DNA of 64,000 nucleotides from RYN-230 sp963813975 (GCA_963813975.1 CAWFAP010000007.1:62001-126000), one strand, 5' to 3'. Shown: positions 8,904-17,734, counted from the stretch's first letter. Program-made: numbers and translations. Notes: generated from the letters alone by a model not told the origin.

Positions 8904-9358
8904 CCGGACCTCGATAGCTCTCGGGTCTTGCGCAGCATGACCGTGAGTTTGTTGCCCGGGCCGGCCCAGGCGTCCACGCTTCCGGCCAGCGCGGCGAGTA
9001 CGGTCCAGGCGAAGGTGTCACGGGCCGGGAGCTGGGCCCGCTGGGTGAGTACGGACACCGTGATCGTCACGCTGTCCTCGCCAAGGGTGAAATCGCAGTC
9101 CAGGCTCGCGCCCGGTGCGGCCTGGCTGAGCAGCAACCCGCATGCCTCGTCCACGGCGATCCGCAGGTCCTCGATCTCATCCAGGGTGAAGTCGAGCCGG
9201 GCGGCGAGGCCTGCGGTGGCCGTGCGCAGCACGGACAGGTAGGCCCCCTCGGCTGGCATCCGGATCGTCACGCGATCCTCGGCGTCCCGCGGCGCAGGCT
9301 TGCCGCGTACCGCGGTTGGCACGGCCGCAGCAGTGGGCGCGGTCGTCTCTTCCGTCAC
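8900..9358 (-). CDS. rsbW: RsbW-like anti-sigma factor (serine kinase ATPase fold)
   Basis: A 152-residue GHKL-type anti-sigma factor. The fold is visible as RMPAEGAYLSVLRTATAGLAARLDF, then the N-box helix EIEDLRIAVDEACGLLL and a C-terminal strand set (NKLTVMLRKTREL). RsbW-type proteins bind the sigma factor and phosphorylate an anti-anti-sigma protein. The canonical G boxes are weakened here, as in many actinobacterial members. It is co-transcribed with the sigma gene by a 4-nt overlap. No anti-anti-sigma gene is adjacent. Confidence 0.85.
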   Translation of the reverse strand: MTEETTAPTAAAVPTAVRGKPAPRDAEDRVTIRMPAEGAYLSVLRTATAGLAARLDFTLDEIEDLRIAVDEACGLLLSQAAPGASLDCDFTLGEDSVTITVSVLTQRAQLPARDTFAWTVLAALAGSVDAWAGPGNKLTVMLRKTRELSRSG

Positions 9359-9526
9359 GATTGTCCTCCAGTACCGTCAGCCGTACTGCTGCTGGCGGCC
9401 GTCGTGGTCTTGCCATGCAACCTACCGTCCACCGCGTGCATCGCTTACGCGCCGCCCCGGGCGCTGCCCAGCAAGTCGCTTTTGACCAGCCAGGATGCCC
9501 CGGATTGACCGGTGGGTTCCAGGATG

Positions 9527-9566
9527 CCAGAGGCCGCGCAGGCGATGGTGCCTGCGCGGCCTCTGG
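9527..9566. terminator. Perfect 17-bp hairpin downstream of sodN
   Basis: Arms 9527-9543 and 9550-9566 are perfect complements of 17 bp with a 6-nt loop (GATGGT). It lies 27 bp past the sodN stop and upstream of the rsbW operon, so it should isolate the two transcripts. There is no T run. Confidence 0.8.
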
Positions 9567-9592
9567 TTACCGCAACGTGCTATGCCGGGAGG

Positions 9593-10006
9593 TCAGCCCT
9601 GCTTGGTCTCCCAGAAGATCTTGCTGATGTCGTCGATCTTGGCCAGCAGCTGGTCAGCCGCTGCTACGTCAGTGCTGCTCTTCGTCCCGCCCGGGCCGCC
9701 GCCGGCCAGCTTGGTGGCCTCGTTGAACAGCGTGTTCAGCTGGGGGTACTTCTCGAAGTGCGGCGGCTTGAAGTAGTCAGTCCAGAGCACCCACAGGTGG
9801 TGCTTGACCAGATCGGAGCGCTGCTCCTTGATCAGCAGGGCCCGCGTCTGGAACGCCGGGTCCGAGCTGTCGTGATACTTCTGGATGATCGCCTTGACGG
9901 ACTCGGCTTCGATCCGCGCCTGGGCTGGATCGTAGACACCACAGGGCAGGTCGCAATGCGCGTGCACGGTGGCCTTGGGTTCGAGGAGACGTGTCAGCAG
10001 TCCCAT
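9593..10006 (-). CDS. sodN: Nickel superoxide dismutase
   Basis: A 137-residue precursor of the Ni-containing superoxide dismutase. The leader MGLLTRLLEPKATVHA is followed by the nickel hook HCDLPCGVY. After processing, His1, Cys2 and Cys6 of the mature protein bind nickel. The rest follows the Streptomyces enzyme closely (DPAQARIEAESVKA; KEQRSDLVKHH; WTDYFKPPHFEKYPQL; IDDISKIFWETK). ATG 10006 is chosen because AAGGGG lies about 5 nt upstream; the in-frame codons before it have no ribosome site. The divergent sodX gene encodes the likely leader protease, with an 83-bp shared control region. Confidence 0.96.
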   Translation of the reverse strand: MGLLTRLLEPKATVHAHCDLPCGVYDPAQARIEAESVKAIIQKYHDSSDPAFQTRALLIKEQRSDLVKHHLWVLWTDYFKPPHFEKYPQLNTLFNEATKLAGGGPGGTKSSTDVAAADQLLAKIDDISKIFWETKQG

Positions 10007-10089
10007 AGGTCCCCTTCTCTCATCTCGGATCATGGGTTACCGGTGACCGACACTACCCCCCAGGCCCGGGAACGAACGTAGGAGGGCCG

Positions 10090-10413
10090 ATGCGCTGGCC
10101 GCTGTGGCGGGTTGCCGTCGTGGAGCGGTCCATGGAGCCCGCCGTCCACCCGGGTGACTGGCTGCTCGTATGGCGGGGCAGCCGGCCCGGCCGGGCGGTC
10201 CGGGTCCGCCCCGGGCAGCTGGTGATCGCCCGGCATCCGGGCCGGCCGGACCTGCTGCTGGTCAAGCGGGCCGCGCGGCGCGAGCCCGGCGGCTGGTGGC
10301 TCAGCGCCGATAACCTGCCGGCCGGTGCCGCGGACAGCCGGACGTTCGGCGTGGTCCCGGACGGGCTGGTCGAGGGCCGGGTGCTGCTGCGCTACCGGCG
10401 CTTCAAGGGCTGA
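10090..10413 (+). CDS. sodX: SodX, nickel-type SOD maturation protease (S26 signal-peptidase fold)
   Basis: A 107-residue S26-family serine protease that removes the SodN leader so that the nickel hook can form. The catalytic Ser is in VVERSMEPAVHPGDWLLV (the SMxP box), and the general-base Lys is in DLLLVKRAARRE. The family's short form has no obvious transmembrane anchor, fitting a cytosolic role. ATG 10090 follows GGAGG at 10081-10085. It is divergent from sodN, the usual pairing in actinobacteria. Confidence 0.92.
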   Translation: MRWPLWRVAVVERSMEPAVHPGDWLLVWRGSRPGRAVRVRPGQLVIARHPGRPDLLLVKRAARREPGGWWLSADNLPAGAADSRTFGVVPDGLVEGRVLLRYRRFKG

Positions 10414-10485
10414 CCGGCGCCGGCGCCGCGGTGCGCCCGCCGCGCGTCGGCTCCCGGTGCCGTACTGCCCTTATTTTCCCGCAAA

Positions 10486-10520
10486 CGAAGACCCCCGGCC
10501 GCCAGGGCCGGGGGTCTTCG
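10486..10520. terminator. Strong bidirectional terminator between sodX and the APC permease
   Basis: Arms CGAAGACCCCCGGCC (10486-10500) and GGCCGGGGGTCTTCG (10506-10520) form a perfect 15-bp stem with a 5-nt loop, between convergent genes. On the minus strand it is followed by TTTGCGGGAAAATAA. Confidence 0.85.
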
Positions 10521-10534
10521 TACTGCCTACGCGG

Positions 10535-12208
10535 TCAGGCCGCCGCCCGCTCGGGCGGCTCGATGCCGGACTGCCGCTCAACCAGGTTGAGCATTTCTGC
10601 CTTGGGCAGCCGGGTAGCCATCGCCCAGAAGTAGATCACCAGGCTGAACGCGGCCACGATCACCATGTCCCACCAGAACGGGATGTGGTTGGTGTTCAGC
10701 GGGGCCGCCACGGCGCCCCCGCTGAACTGGCCCTGCCAGGAGATGACGCCCATGCCGATCAGGTAGACCGGCAGCCAGACCGCCGACTTCCAGTCCAGCG
10801 GCGGCCGGTTCTGGTCGAAGGCCATGCAGATGCCGATCAGCACGTAGCCGATAATGATCACTACGCCGAGCTTCCAGATCGTCTCGAAGCCCGACCAGTA
10901 GATGAGCAGGTTGGCGATGATGAACGCGATCGGGGCGATCACCTCGCCGGCGGGCACCCGGTAGGGCCGGTCGGCCTCGGGAACCTGCCGCCGGAACGCG
11001 CCCATAGCCAGCGGCGCGCCCGCATACATGAGCACGCTGGCTCCGGTCACCAGGCTGACCAGGGAGTGCCAGCTGGGGAAGGGCAGCAGGAAGAACAGCC
11101 CGGCGACGAAGGCCACGATCAGGCTGACCCACGGGACGCCGTTCTTGTCGACCTTGGTGAAGACCTGCGGGAAGTAGCGGTTACGGCCGAGCCCGTAGCC
11201 GACCCGCGAGCTCGAGGTCTGGTAGATGAGGCCGGTGCCGAATGGGGAGACGAAGGCGTCGATCCGCAGGACGACGGCCAGCCAGCCGAGGCCGACCAGG
11301 CCGGCCAGGCCGGCGAACGGCCCGGCGAGAATGTTCGCGTCGCTGATCTTCGCGAAGCCGTGGCTGAGCTGGCTGGGCGGGAGGGCGCCGATGAACGCCA
11401 CCTGCAGCATGAAGTAGATGATGATCGCGATGAACACGGCCAGCATGATCGCCCGGGGCAGGTTCTTCTGCGGGTTCTTGATCTCGGCCGCCAGCTGGTC
11501 GGCCTGCTCGAAGCCGAGGAAGGCGAAGACGATGCCCGCCGACGGGATCGCCGCGAACAGGGCCTTGACGCCGTAGGGCATGAAGCCGCCGCCCGCCCCG
11601 AAGTTGCTGGGGTGGAGCTTGAACAGCAGCACGATGATGGCCAGGACCGGGATGGCGACCTTCCACCAGGTGATGCCCGAGTTGATCTTGTTGAAGGTGC
11701 GCATGGCCAGGAAGTTCAGCGCGGTGAAGATCACCAGGAGAACGACCGTCATCGCGAAGCCGAGCCCGGTGACATTGCCATGCCCGGTCCCGCCGTTCGC
11801 GTTGACGTTGAACAGGCCGTGCCAGTAGTACGAGGCGTACTGCATGACCGCGAAGCACTCGATGGGGGCCACCGTGATGGCCTGTACCCACGAGAAGAAC
11901 CCGAACGAGATGCCGGCCACGCTGCCGTACGCCAGGTGCGGGAACCGCGCCGTGCCGCCGGAGACCGGGTACATCCCGCCCAGTTCGGCGTGCACCAGGG
12001 CCAGGAAGATGACCGCGACCCCGCCGATGACCCAGCCCAGCAGGGCTGCCGTCCCGGCGGCCTGGGCGGCAAACAGCGCTCCGAACAGCCAGCCCGAGCC
12101 GATGAGGGAGGTCTCGGACGCCCAGGTGGCGCCGATCAACCCCATCTCTCGTTTGAGGCCGACATCCGACGGTGCCGTCGGAGTAGCCGCTACGGACTCA
12201 GTTGCCAT
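10535..12208 (-). CDS. APC-superfamily amino acid permease
   Basis: A 557-residue membrane transporter with about 12 hydrophobic segments. Helix 1 carries the APC motif region (ASETSLIGSGWLFGALFAAQAAG) and helix 6 carries GIVFAFLGFEQADQLAAEIKNPQKNLPRAI, a typical substrate-site loop of amino acid permeases. The substrate is unknown. ATG 12208 is preceded by GAAAGAAGG at 8-nt spacing; a longer reading to 12388 lacks a ribosome site and adds a basic non-homologous extension. It stands alone, ending at the terminator at 10486-10520. Confidence 0.88.
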   Translation of the reverse strand: MATESVAATPTAPSDVGLKREMGLIGATWASETSLIGSGWLFGALFAAQAAGTAALLGWVIGGVAVIFLALVHAELGGMYPVSGGTARFPHLAYGSVAGISFGFFSWVQAITVAPIECFAVMQYASYYWHGLFNVNANGGTGHGNVTGLGFAMTVVLLVIFTALNFLAMRTFNKINSGITWWKVAIPVLAIIVLLFKLHPSNFGAGGGFMPYGVKALFAAIPSAGIVFAFLGFEQADQLAAEIKNPQKNLPRAIMLAVFIAIIIYFMLQVAFIGALPPSQLSHGFAKISDANILAGPFAGLAGLVGLGWLAVVLRIDAFVSPFGTGLIYQTSSSRVGYGLGRNRYFPQVFTKVDKNGVPWVSLIVAFVAGLFFLLPFPSWHSLVSLVTGASVLMYAGAPLAMGAFRRQVPEADRPYRVPAGEVIAPIAFIIANLLIYWSGFETIWKLGVVIIIGYVLIGICMAFDQNRPPLDWKSAVWLPVYLIGMGVISWQGQFSGGAVAAPLNTNHIPFWWDMVIVAAFSLVIYFWAMATRLPKAEMLNLVERQSGIEPPERAAA

Positions 12209-12482
12209 GGTCCGAACCTTCTTTCGGGTCCGCATACGTCGGCCATACGGCCTTGTGAGTAGGCCCATGGTAATGATCGTCAAACTGCCTGAGAAGAAGT
12301 CAGCGGCTTCATTTCGGTAACGCGGATCACGATAAGTCCTCAGGGTGACACGGGCCGCTGTCCATTTACGGGCCGGCATCCCTGTCACGGAGGGGGAAGC
12401 TGAGACGGAAGTGAAATCGGAAGCCGGGGAAACATTCGGCCAGACGGGGCAAAACCTCCGGCCAGACCGGGCAGGCGGCAGG

Positions 12483-13052
12483 CTAGACCGCGGCGGTGGA
12501 GGCCTTCTCGCTCGGGCTGCGCCGGCGTTCGTGCAGGGCGGTCACACTCGCCTTGGCCGCGCAGCGGTCACCGCAGTACGCCTGCGACCGGTCCGGAGTG
12601 CTGTCCACCAGCACGTGCGGGCAGGACGGGGCCTCGCAGTGGCGGAGCCGGTCGGTGCCCAGGCTGGTAATCACGATGGTCAGGCCCAGCACGGCCCCTG
12701 CCGCGTAACGGTCCGCGACCGAGCCGCTGTCCGCGTGATGCAGGTGCCAGGTACCGCTGTCGTGCCGGGCGATCTCCGGGTGGATGGGATGCCGGGCGAG
12801 CAGCGCGTTCAGCCGCGCCGCCGCCTCGTCCCCCTCGCCTGCGGTGCAGGCCGCGAAGATCAGGCGCAGCTGGGACCTCAGTTCCCGCAACGCGTCGAGG
12901 TCGGCCCCGGTGACCCGGGCGCACAAAGCAGCCCGATCCGCCATGAGGGCCCGGTAGGCCTCCACGGTGGCGAGCTCATCCTGGCGGCCGGTGCCAGCGT
13001 CGCTCGTGTTGACCAAGCGCACCGCCAGCTCGGCATAGGAGTTGAGATCCAC
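12483..13052 (-). CDS. CGNR zinc-finger / ABATE-domain regulator
   Basis: A 189-residue protein. The N-terminal ABATE-like region begins NSYAELAVRLVNTSDAGTG and includes DLDALRELRSQLRLIFAA. The C-terminal treble-clef finger uses four cysteines in CEAPSCPHVLVD and AYCGDRCAAKASV. Family members are predicted DNA-binding stress regulators. Here the canonical CGNR tetrad is degenerate (CGDR). It sits 275 bp upstream of the APC permease on the same strand, and a regulatory link is possible but not shown. Confidence 0.85.
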   Translation of the reverse strand: MDLNSYAELAVRLVNTSDAGTGRQDELATVEAYRALMADRAALCARVTGADLDALRELRSQLRLIFAACTAGEGDEAAARLNALLARHPIHPEIARHDSGTWHLHHADSGSVADRYAAGAVLGLTIVITSLGTDRLRHCEAPSCPHVLVDSTPDRSQAYCGDRCAAKASVTALHERRRSPSEKASTAAV

Positions 13053-13247
13053 TCCAGTCCTTCAGCTGCTGGGGGACATGGGGGTCCGCTTCCCCGCACC
13101 GAGTATGGCACAGACCGGCTGGCCCGGCCGGCGCTTCCGCCGGACCGCCCGTACTGCTTGGTAGCTGAGTGTAGCGACGTCCTCTCGGAGCGCCACGCGG
13201 CGGGGTCAGATCACGGCGCGGCCGGGCTCAGGCGCTAAGGTGCGCCC

Positions 13248-14216
13248 ATGTTCGCTGTCACTGCTGCACGCATCGACGCCGATGACCCGCTGACCGCGCT
13301 GGAGCTGGGCGAGCACCCGGATCCCTCACCCCCGGACGGCTGGACGACGGTGAGCGTGCGGGCCGCGGCGCTCAACCACCACGACGTCTGGACCCTGCGG
13401 GGTGTGGGCATCTCGGCCGACCGGCTGCCCATCGTGGTCGGGTGCGATGCGGCGGGCGTGGACGAGGACGGCCGCGACGTCATCGTGTACGCGGTGATCG
13501 GTGACCCCTCGGTGGGCGGCGGTGACGAGACCCTGGACCCCCGTCGGGCGCTGCTGTCAGAGCGCTACGACGGCACGTTCGCCGAGCGGGTCGCGGTGCC
13601 CCGGCGCAATCTGGTGCCCAAGCCCGCGGCGCTGTCGTTCACGGAGGCCGCCTGCCTGCCCACGGCGTACCTGACCGCTTACCGGATGCTGTTCACCAAG
13701 TCTGGCCTGCAGCCCGGGGCCACGATCCTGGTCCAGGGGGCGGGCGGTGGTGTGGCCACCGCCCTCATCGTGCTCGGGCGCGCCGCGGGCTTCCGTGTCT
13801 GGGCCACCAGCCGCGATGAGCGCAAACGTGACCGCGCCCTGGAACTCGGCGCTGACCAGGTCTTCCCGGACGGGGCCAGGCTGCCCGACCGGGTCGACGC
13901 GGTGCTGGAATCGGTGGGCCAGGCCACCTGGGCCCACTCGCTGCGCGCTCTCAAGCCAGGAGGCCGGATCGTGGTCTGCGGCGCGACCAGCGGCGCCGTG
14001 CCGTCGGCCGACCTCAACCGGGTCTTCTTCCTCCAGCTGTCCGTGGTCGGCTCGACCATGGGCACCCGGGACGAGCTGGAGCGGCTGGCCAGGTTCCTCG
14101 AGCAGACCGGCGTGCGGCCCGTCATCGACCGGGTCATGCCGCTCGCCCAGGCCAAGGACGGCTTCGCCGCGATGATCGCGGGCGACGTGTTCGGGAAGGT
14201 CGTATTCACCGTCTAG
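13248..14216 (+). CDS. Zinc-binding-dehydrogenase-family oxidoreductase (MDR, quinone-reductase-like)
   Basis: A 322-residue medium-chain dehydrogenase/reductase. The N-terminal GroES-like domain contains AALNHHDVWTLRGV and the core GCDAAGV. The Rossmann domain carries ILVQGAGGGVATALIVLGRAAG for NADP(H). The structural zinc cysteine cluster and catalytic Cys/His pair of true alcohol dehydrogenases are absent, so a zinc-free quinone- or enone-reductase type is most likely. Start ATG 13248. It is divergent from the CGNR regulator (about 195 bp) and convergent with the aminotransferase. Confidence 0.82.
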   Translation: MFAVTAARIDADDPLTALELGEHPDPSPPDGWTTVSVRAAALNHHDVWTLRGVGISADRLPIVVGCDAAGVDEDGRDVIVYAVIGDPSVGGGDETLDPRRALLSERYDGTFAERVAVPRRNLVPKPAALSFTEAACLPTAYLTAYRMLFTKSGLQPGATILVQGAGGGVATALIVLGRAAGFRVWATSRDERKRDRALELGADQVFPDGARLPDRVDAVLESVGQATWAHSLRALKPGGRIVVCGATSGAVPSADLNRVFFLQLSVVGSTMGTRDELERLARFLEQTGVRPVIDRVMPLAQAKDGFAAMIAGDVFGKVVFTV

Positions 14217-14234
14217 CCAGGTGCGGCCAGGTCT

Positions 14235-14272
14235 GCCCGCCCGAGACGGTCGCGGACCCGCTCCGGGCGGGC
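14235..14272. terminator. Convergent hairpin between MDR oxidoreductase and aminotransferase
   Basis: Nine-base arms GCCCGCCCG (14235-14243) and CGGGCGGGC (14264-14272), with a 20-nt loop, lie in the 66-bp gap between two converging stop codons. Confidence 0.45.
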
Positions 14273-14282
14273 GCCGTGACAC

Positions 14283-15491
14283 CTACTGCCGGTAGGTGCT
14301 GAGGAAGGTGCTCAGCCGGCCGATCGCGTCGTCCAGCACGTCGATCCCGGCCAGGAACACCATCCGCAGGTGATCGGCGGTGTCGAGGTTGAACCCGGTG
14401 CCGTGGGTGAGCAGCAGGTGCTGCTGCTCGAGCAGGTCGATGACCAGCTGCTGGTCGTCGGAGATCTTGTAGACGTCCGGGTCGAGCCGGGGGAACACGT
14501 ACAGCGCGCCCCGCGGCTTGACGCAGTCCACGCCGGGGATGTCGTTCAGCTTCTGCCAGGCGTGGTCGCGCTGGTCGCGCAGCCTGCCTCCCGGCTGGAG
14601 CAGCGCGGTGATGCTCTGCGGCCCGCCGAGCGCCGCCTGGATGGCGTACTGGCTCGGCACGTTGGGGCACATCCGCATGTTGGCCAGCAGCTCCAGGCCC
14701 TCCAGGTAACCGGCGGCCTCACGCCGGGGGCCGCTGACCAGCAGCCAGCCGGTACGGAAGCCGGGGGCCCGGTAGGTCTTGGACAGGCCGGACAGGGTCA
14801 GCACCACCAGGTCGGGAGCGAGTGCGGCGGTCGACTCGTGCACCGCGCCGTCGTAAAGGATCTTGTCGTAGATCTCGTCGGCCAGCACCAGGAGGCCGTG
14901 CCGCCGGGCCAGGTCGAGCAGGCCGAGCAGGGTCTCCCGGGAGTACACCGCGCCGGTGGGGTTGTTCGGGTTGATGATCACCAGGGCGCGGGTGTCCTTG
15001 GTGATCTTCGAGGCCACGTCGTCCAGGTCGGGCTGCCAGCCGGTCTGCTCGTCACAGCGGTAATGCGCCGCCCGGGCACCGCACAGGATCACCGCCCCGG
15101 TCCACAACGGGTAGTCGGGGCTGGGCACGAGGACCTCGTCGCCCGGGTCCAGGAGGGCCTGGAGGGCCATCACGATGAGCTCGGAGACCCCGTTTCCGAG
15201 ATAGACGTCGTCCGGACCGACGTCGGGCACGCCCAGGGTGGTGTAGTACTGCGCGACGGCGAGCCGGGCCGAGTGGATGCCGCGCGCGTCGCTGTACCCC
15301 TGAGCCTCACCGATGTTCTGGACCAGCTCGGTCACCACGCTGTCCGGTGCCATCAGCCCGAACGGTGCCGTGTTACCGATGTTGAGCTTGAGGATCCGGT
15401 GCCCTTCGGCCTCCAGCTGCCGGGCCCGGCGCAGCACCGGGCCGCGGATGTCATACCGGACGTTGTTCAGCCTGCTGGCCTGCGGGACCAT
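14283..15491 (-). CDS. PLP-dependent aminotransferase, AlaA-like
   Basis: A class I aminotransferase of about 402 residues. The PLP lysine is in LSGLSKTYRAPGFRTGW, the NPNNPTGAVYS loop and ADEIYDKILYDG are present, and the N-terminal ILKLNIGNTAPFG segment is typical of AlaA/alanine transaminases (glutamate-pyruvate aminotransferase). Three starts are adjacent (GTG 15497, GTG 15494, ATG 15491). ATG is chosen because it is 9 nt from AGGAGG at 15501-15506, though GTG 15494 is equally possible. It is monocistronic. Confidence 0.88.
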   Translation of the reverse strand: MVPQASRLNNVRYDIRGPVLRRARQLEAEGHRILKLNIGNTAPFGLMAPDSVVTELVQNIGEAQGYSDARGIHSARLAVAQYYTTLGVPDVGPDDVYLGNGVSELIVMALQALLDPGDEVLVPSPDYPLWTGAVILCGARAAHYRCDEQTGWQPDLDDVASKITKDTRALVIINPNNPTGAVYSRETLLGLLDLARRHGLLVLADEIYDKILYDGAVHESTAALAPDLVVLTLSGLSKTYRAPGFRTGWLLVSGPRREAAGYLEGLELLANMRMCPNVPSQYAIQAALGGPQSITALLQPGGRLRDQRDHAWQKLNDIPGVDCVKPRGALYVFPRLDPDVYKISDDQQLVIDLLEQQHLLLTHGTGFNLDTADHLRMVFLAGIDVLDDAIGRLSTFLSTYRQ

Positions 15492-15609
15492 CACCACGTA
15501 CCTCCTGATCCGGGGACTAGGCCTGTCCGCCGGCGAACAGCACAGCGGCGATCACGGAACGAGACAAGAGAATATCTTCACCCCGCGGGACCCGATCCGT
15601 GAACCGGTT

Positions 15610-16551
15610 TTAGCGGGGGCCGCCACCTGGGCCGGAGTCATCAGCCCGAGGTACGTCGGCGTGAGAAGCGTCCGGCGGGGAGGCGTCCGGCTGTGGCGCG
15701 TCCGGCGGGGAGGCCTCCGGCTGTGGCGCGTCCGGCCGGGAGGCGTCCGGCTTGCCGAAGACCTCGGCCCTGATCCGGTCCAATGCGTCGTCCAGGATGG
15801 TCCGCAGGTCGCCGACGGCGTCCTCGCTCACCGCCTGGGCCTGGGTCGCCGCGGCCCGCAGTTCCCGGGAGAACCGGCGGGCCAGCTGCTCCAGGTCCCG
15901 GTAGGTCCCGGGGTCCGCCCAGCCCGCCCCGGGCGGCCAGCCCCGCCAGCCCGGGCCAGCGCCGGCCTTGTCATGTCCCGCCCGCTCGTGCCGCAGGCGC
16001 TCGTGCGGCGCTTCGTCGTGCTGGGCCCCGTCATGCTGAGCCTCTTCGGACTGGACCTGGTCGCGGAAGGCCTCGTCCCAGGCCGACGCGGCACGGGTCT
16101 CGCGGCGGCGCGGTGCATCGTTGCCGCGCGGCGCGCGGGGACTGCGCGGCGCGGTGCCGCGCCGGGACATGTCGCGCGCGGCGAAGGTCAGTTCCTCACG
16201 CAGGCTGCGTACGGTCTCGCGGACATCCTCGGTGACCTCACGGGCGATGTCCTGGACCGACGCGGTGATCTCGTCCTCCAGTTCGCTCAGGTCGTCGGAG
16301 CGGTTGCGGAGTTCCTCGCGGCCCTTGTCGGTGATCCGGTATACCTTGCGCCCGTCGGCCTCATCGTGGGTAACCAGGCCCTCTTCCTCGAGCCGGGCCA
16401 GCCGGGGGTAGATGGTCCCGGGGGAGGGCGAGTAGACGCCCATGAACCGGTCCTGGAGCAGCCGGATCACCTCGTAGCCGTGCCGGGGGGACTCGTCGAG
16501 CAGCTTGAGCAGGTACAGCCGGAGCCTGCCGTGCCGGAAAACGGGGCTCAC
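15610..16551 (-). CDS. PadR-family transcriptional regulator with long Pro/Asp-rich tail
   Basis: A regulator of 313 residues. The winged helix (LRLYLLKLLDESPRHGYEVIRLLQDRFMGVYSPSPGTIYPRLARLEEEGLV) covers about residues 8-80. A long coiled region follows (ELEDEITASVQDIAREVTEDVRETVRSLREEL), which probably gives the PadR dimer. A C-terminal helix (VSEDAVGDLRTILDDALDRI) precedes a repetitive Pro-Asp-Ala tail. The GTG at 16551 overlaps the stop of the DUF4097 gene (GTGA), so the two are co-translated. PadR proteins usually repress their own operon, and an AT-rich palindrome overlaps the likely promoter upstream of DUF4097. It is longer than typical PadR proteins (110-190 residues). Confidence 0.88.
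   Translation of the reverse strand: MSPVFRHGRLRLYLLKLLDESPRHGYEVIRLLQDRFMGVYSPSPGTIYPRLARLEEEGLVTHDEADGRKVYRITDKGREELRNRSDDLSELEDEITASVQDIAREVTEDVRETVRSLREELTFAARDMSRRGTAPRSPRAPRGNDAPRRRETRAASAWDEAFRDQVQSEEAQHDGAQHDEAPHERLRHERAGHDKAGAGPGWRGWPPGAGWADPGTYRDLEQLARRFSRELRAAATQAQAVSEDAVGDLRTILDDALDRIRAEVFGKPDASRPDAPQPEASPPDAPQPDASPPDASHADVPRADDSGPGGGPR
15668..15750. repeat. 30-bp in-frame tandem repeat in the padR 3' end
   Basis: Units at 15668-15697 and 15698-15727 differ at one base, and a partial third unit runs to 15750. They encode the alternating PDAS/PDAPQP tail of the PadR protein. Confidence 0.85.
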
Positions 16552-17414
16552 CGGCTGCCCCCGGCCGCCTCGGCCGCCGCCCGGGGCGGCCCCGGCTGGC
16601 CCCGCTGCAGGAGCGTGACCTGCCCGGACATGGTGCTGACCCGGACGACCCCCGGATGCCTGGCCGGGCCTGCGCTGGCGTGGTCGCCCGGGCCCAGGTC
16701 GCCGCTGAGCGCGCTGGTGCCGGGTTTCTGGCTGTGCCGCAGCCCCGGGAACTCGCTCAGCACCCGGCCGGTGGCGGACCGCAGGTCCACCCGGGCGCTG
16801 GCGTCGGCGGGCAGCCGGATCGCGACCGGCCCGGACACGGTGGCCACCCGCAGCGCGGCGTCCTGATCGAGCTCGATATCCGCGGTGACCCGCCCGCTCA
16901 CGGTCTTGGCGTCCAGCCGGTCCACCGCGCCGTCGGCCAGGGTGAGGTCGCCGGACACCGAGTTGAATCCGATCGTGCCGCCGAGCCCCTGGGCCTCGAT
17001 GTCGCCGGACACGGTCCGCGCGTCGACCGCCCCGGTCACGCCGTCCAGGGTGATGGCCCCGGACACGCTCTTCACCGAGGTGGCCGCGGAGATCCCGGAC
17101 ACGATCGCGCTCGCGGTGACCACGCCCAGCTGGACGGGGCAATCCTTCGGCACGGTGATCGTGATCGTGGCGGAGGTCCGGTCCGGGCGCAGCCAGCCGA
17201 GCAGCCCATCCCAGCTCAGGTCCTCATAGCTGACCGTGAGGGTGCCGTCGGAGTGGCTCACCACCAGCGGCTGGCCCGTTACCCCCGCGATGTCCAGGCA
17301 GGCACGATCGCTGGTGCTGAGGACCGCCACCGAGCCGCCGATGGCGCGGACTCGCAGCGTGTCCACCCGGTCGAAGTCGTATGTAGCAGGCGCGTCAACG
17401 GTCCAGCGCGGCAT
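16548..17414 (-). CDS. DUF4097 beta-helix adhesin-like protein
   Basis: A 288-residue protein dominated by repeated short strands of the DUF4097/DUF4098 right-handed beta-helix, with recurring VSG turns (KSVSGAITLDG, RTVSGDIEAQ, NSVSGDLTLAD, KTVSGRVTADI, ATVSGPVAIRL, STMSGQVTLL). No signal peptide is seen, so it is probably cytosolic. The function is unknown, but DUF4097-PadR pairs are common and the protein may sense or modulate envelope stress (inference). ATG 17414 follows GGGGAAGGA. A promoter is visible at 17465-17492. Confidence 0.85.
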   Translation of the reverse strand: MPRWTVDAPATYDFDRVDTLRVRAIGGSVAVLSTSDRACLDIAGVTGQPLVVSHSDGTLTVSYEDLSWDGLLGWLRPDRTSATITITVPKDCPVQLGVVTASAIVSGISAATSVKSVSGAITLDGVTGAVDARTVSGDIEAQGLGGTIGFNSVSGDLTLADGAVDRLDAKTVSGRVTADIELDQDAALRVATVSGPVAIRLPADASARVDLRSATGRVLSEFPGLRHSQKPGTSALSGDLGPGDHASAGPARHPGVVRVSTMSGQVTLLQRGQPGPPRAAAEAAGGSR

Positions 17415-17464
17415 CTCGCGATCCTTCCCCCCTGGCCCGGCGGCCCGGGCATCCCAGCTCTCAT

Positions 17465-17492
17465 ACGATATATCGCGTTGACCGAAAGTCAA
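17465..17492 (-). promoter_or_regulatory. Promoter of the DUF4097-padR operon with embedded palindromes
   Basis: On the minus strand TTGACT (17487-17492) and TATCGT (17465-17470) are 16 bp apart, about 50 bp before the ATG. The -10 region overlaps the perfect palindrome CGATATATCG (17466-17475), and TTGAC-N5-GTCAA overlaps the -35. These positions would suit autorepression by PadR. Confidence 0.55.
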
Positions 17493-17554
17493 GATGTATC
17501 GCGACTCGCGACACGGATCCGGCGCCGCGCCCGCCAGCTCAGGCCGGACGCCGG

Positions 17555-17734
17555 CTAGTCTGCGTCGTCCTCATCGAGGCGGGCCAGCCAGGTGGCCAGC
17601 TGCTCCACTGTGCCCTCCGCCTCGGGGAACAGGTCGACGAACTCGCGCAGCCGTTCCGCGAGCCAGCCCAGGCTGACCTCGTCCTCGGCGCGCCGGTCGA
17701 GGAGTTCCTCGATACCACGGTCGGTGAAGTACAT
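17555..17734 (-). CDS. DUF6104 small acidic protein
   Basis: A 59-residue acidic protein (starts MYFTDRGIEELLDRR, ends LARLDEDDAD) that matches the DUF6104 family found next to kgd in actinobacteria. ATG 17734 lies only 3 nt past the kgd stop, so it is almost certainly co-translated with kgd. It could be a small regulator or stabiliser of the 2-oxoglutarate dehydrogenase complex; that is inference from position only. No catalytic motif is visible. Confidence 0.85.
   Translation of the reverse strand: MYFTDRGIEELLDRRAEDEVSLGWLAERLREFVDLFPEAEGTVEQLATWLARLDEDDAD

Noticed and set aside
16552..17142. Upstream extension of the PadR frame
   Set aside because: It lies inside the DUF4097 gene in another frame; GTG 16551 with the 4-nt overlap and the PadR fold start there.
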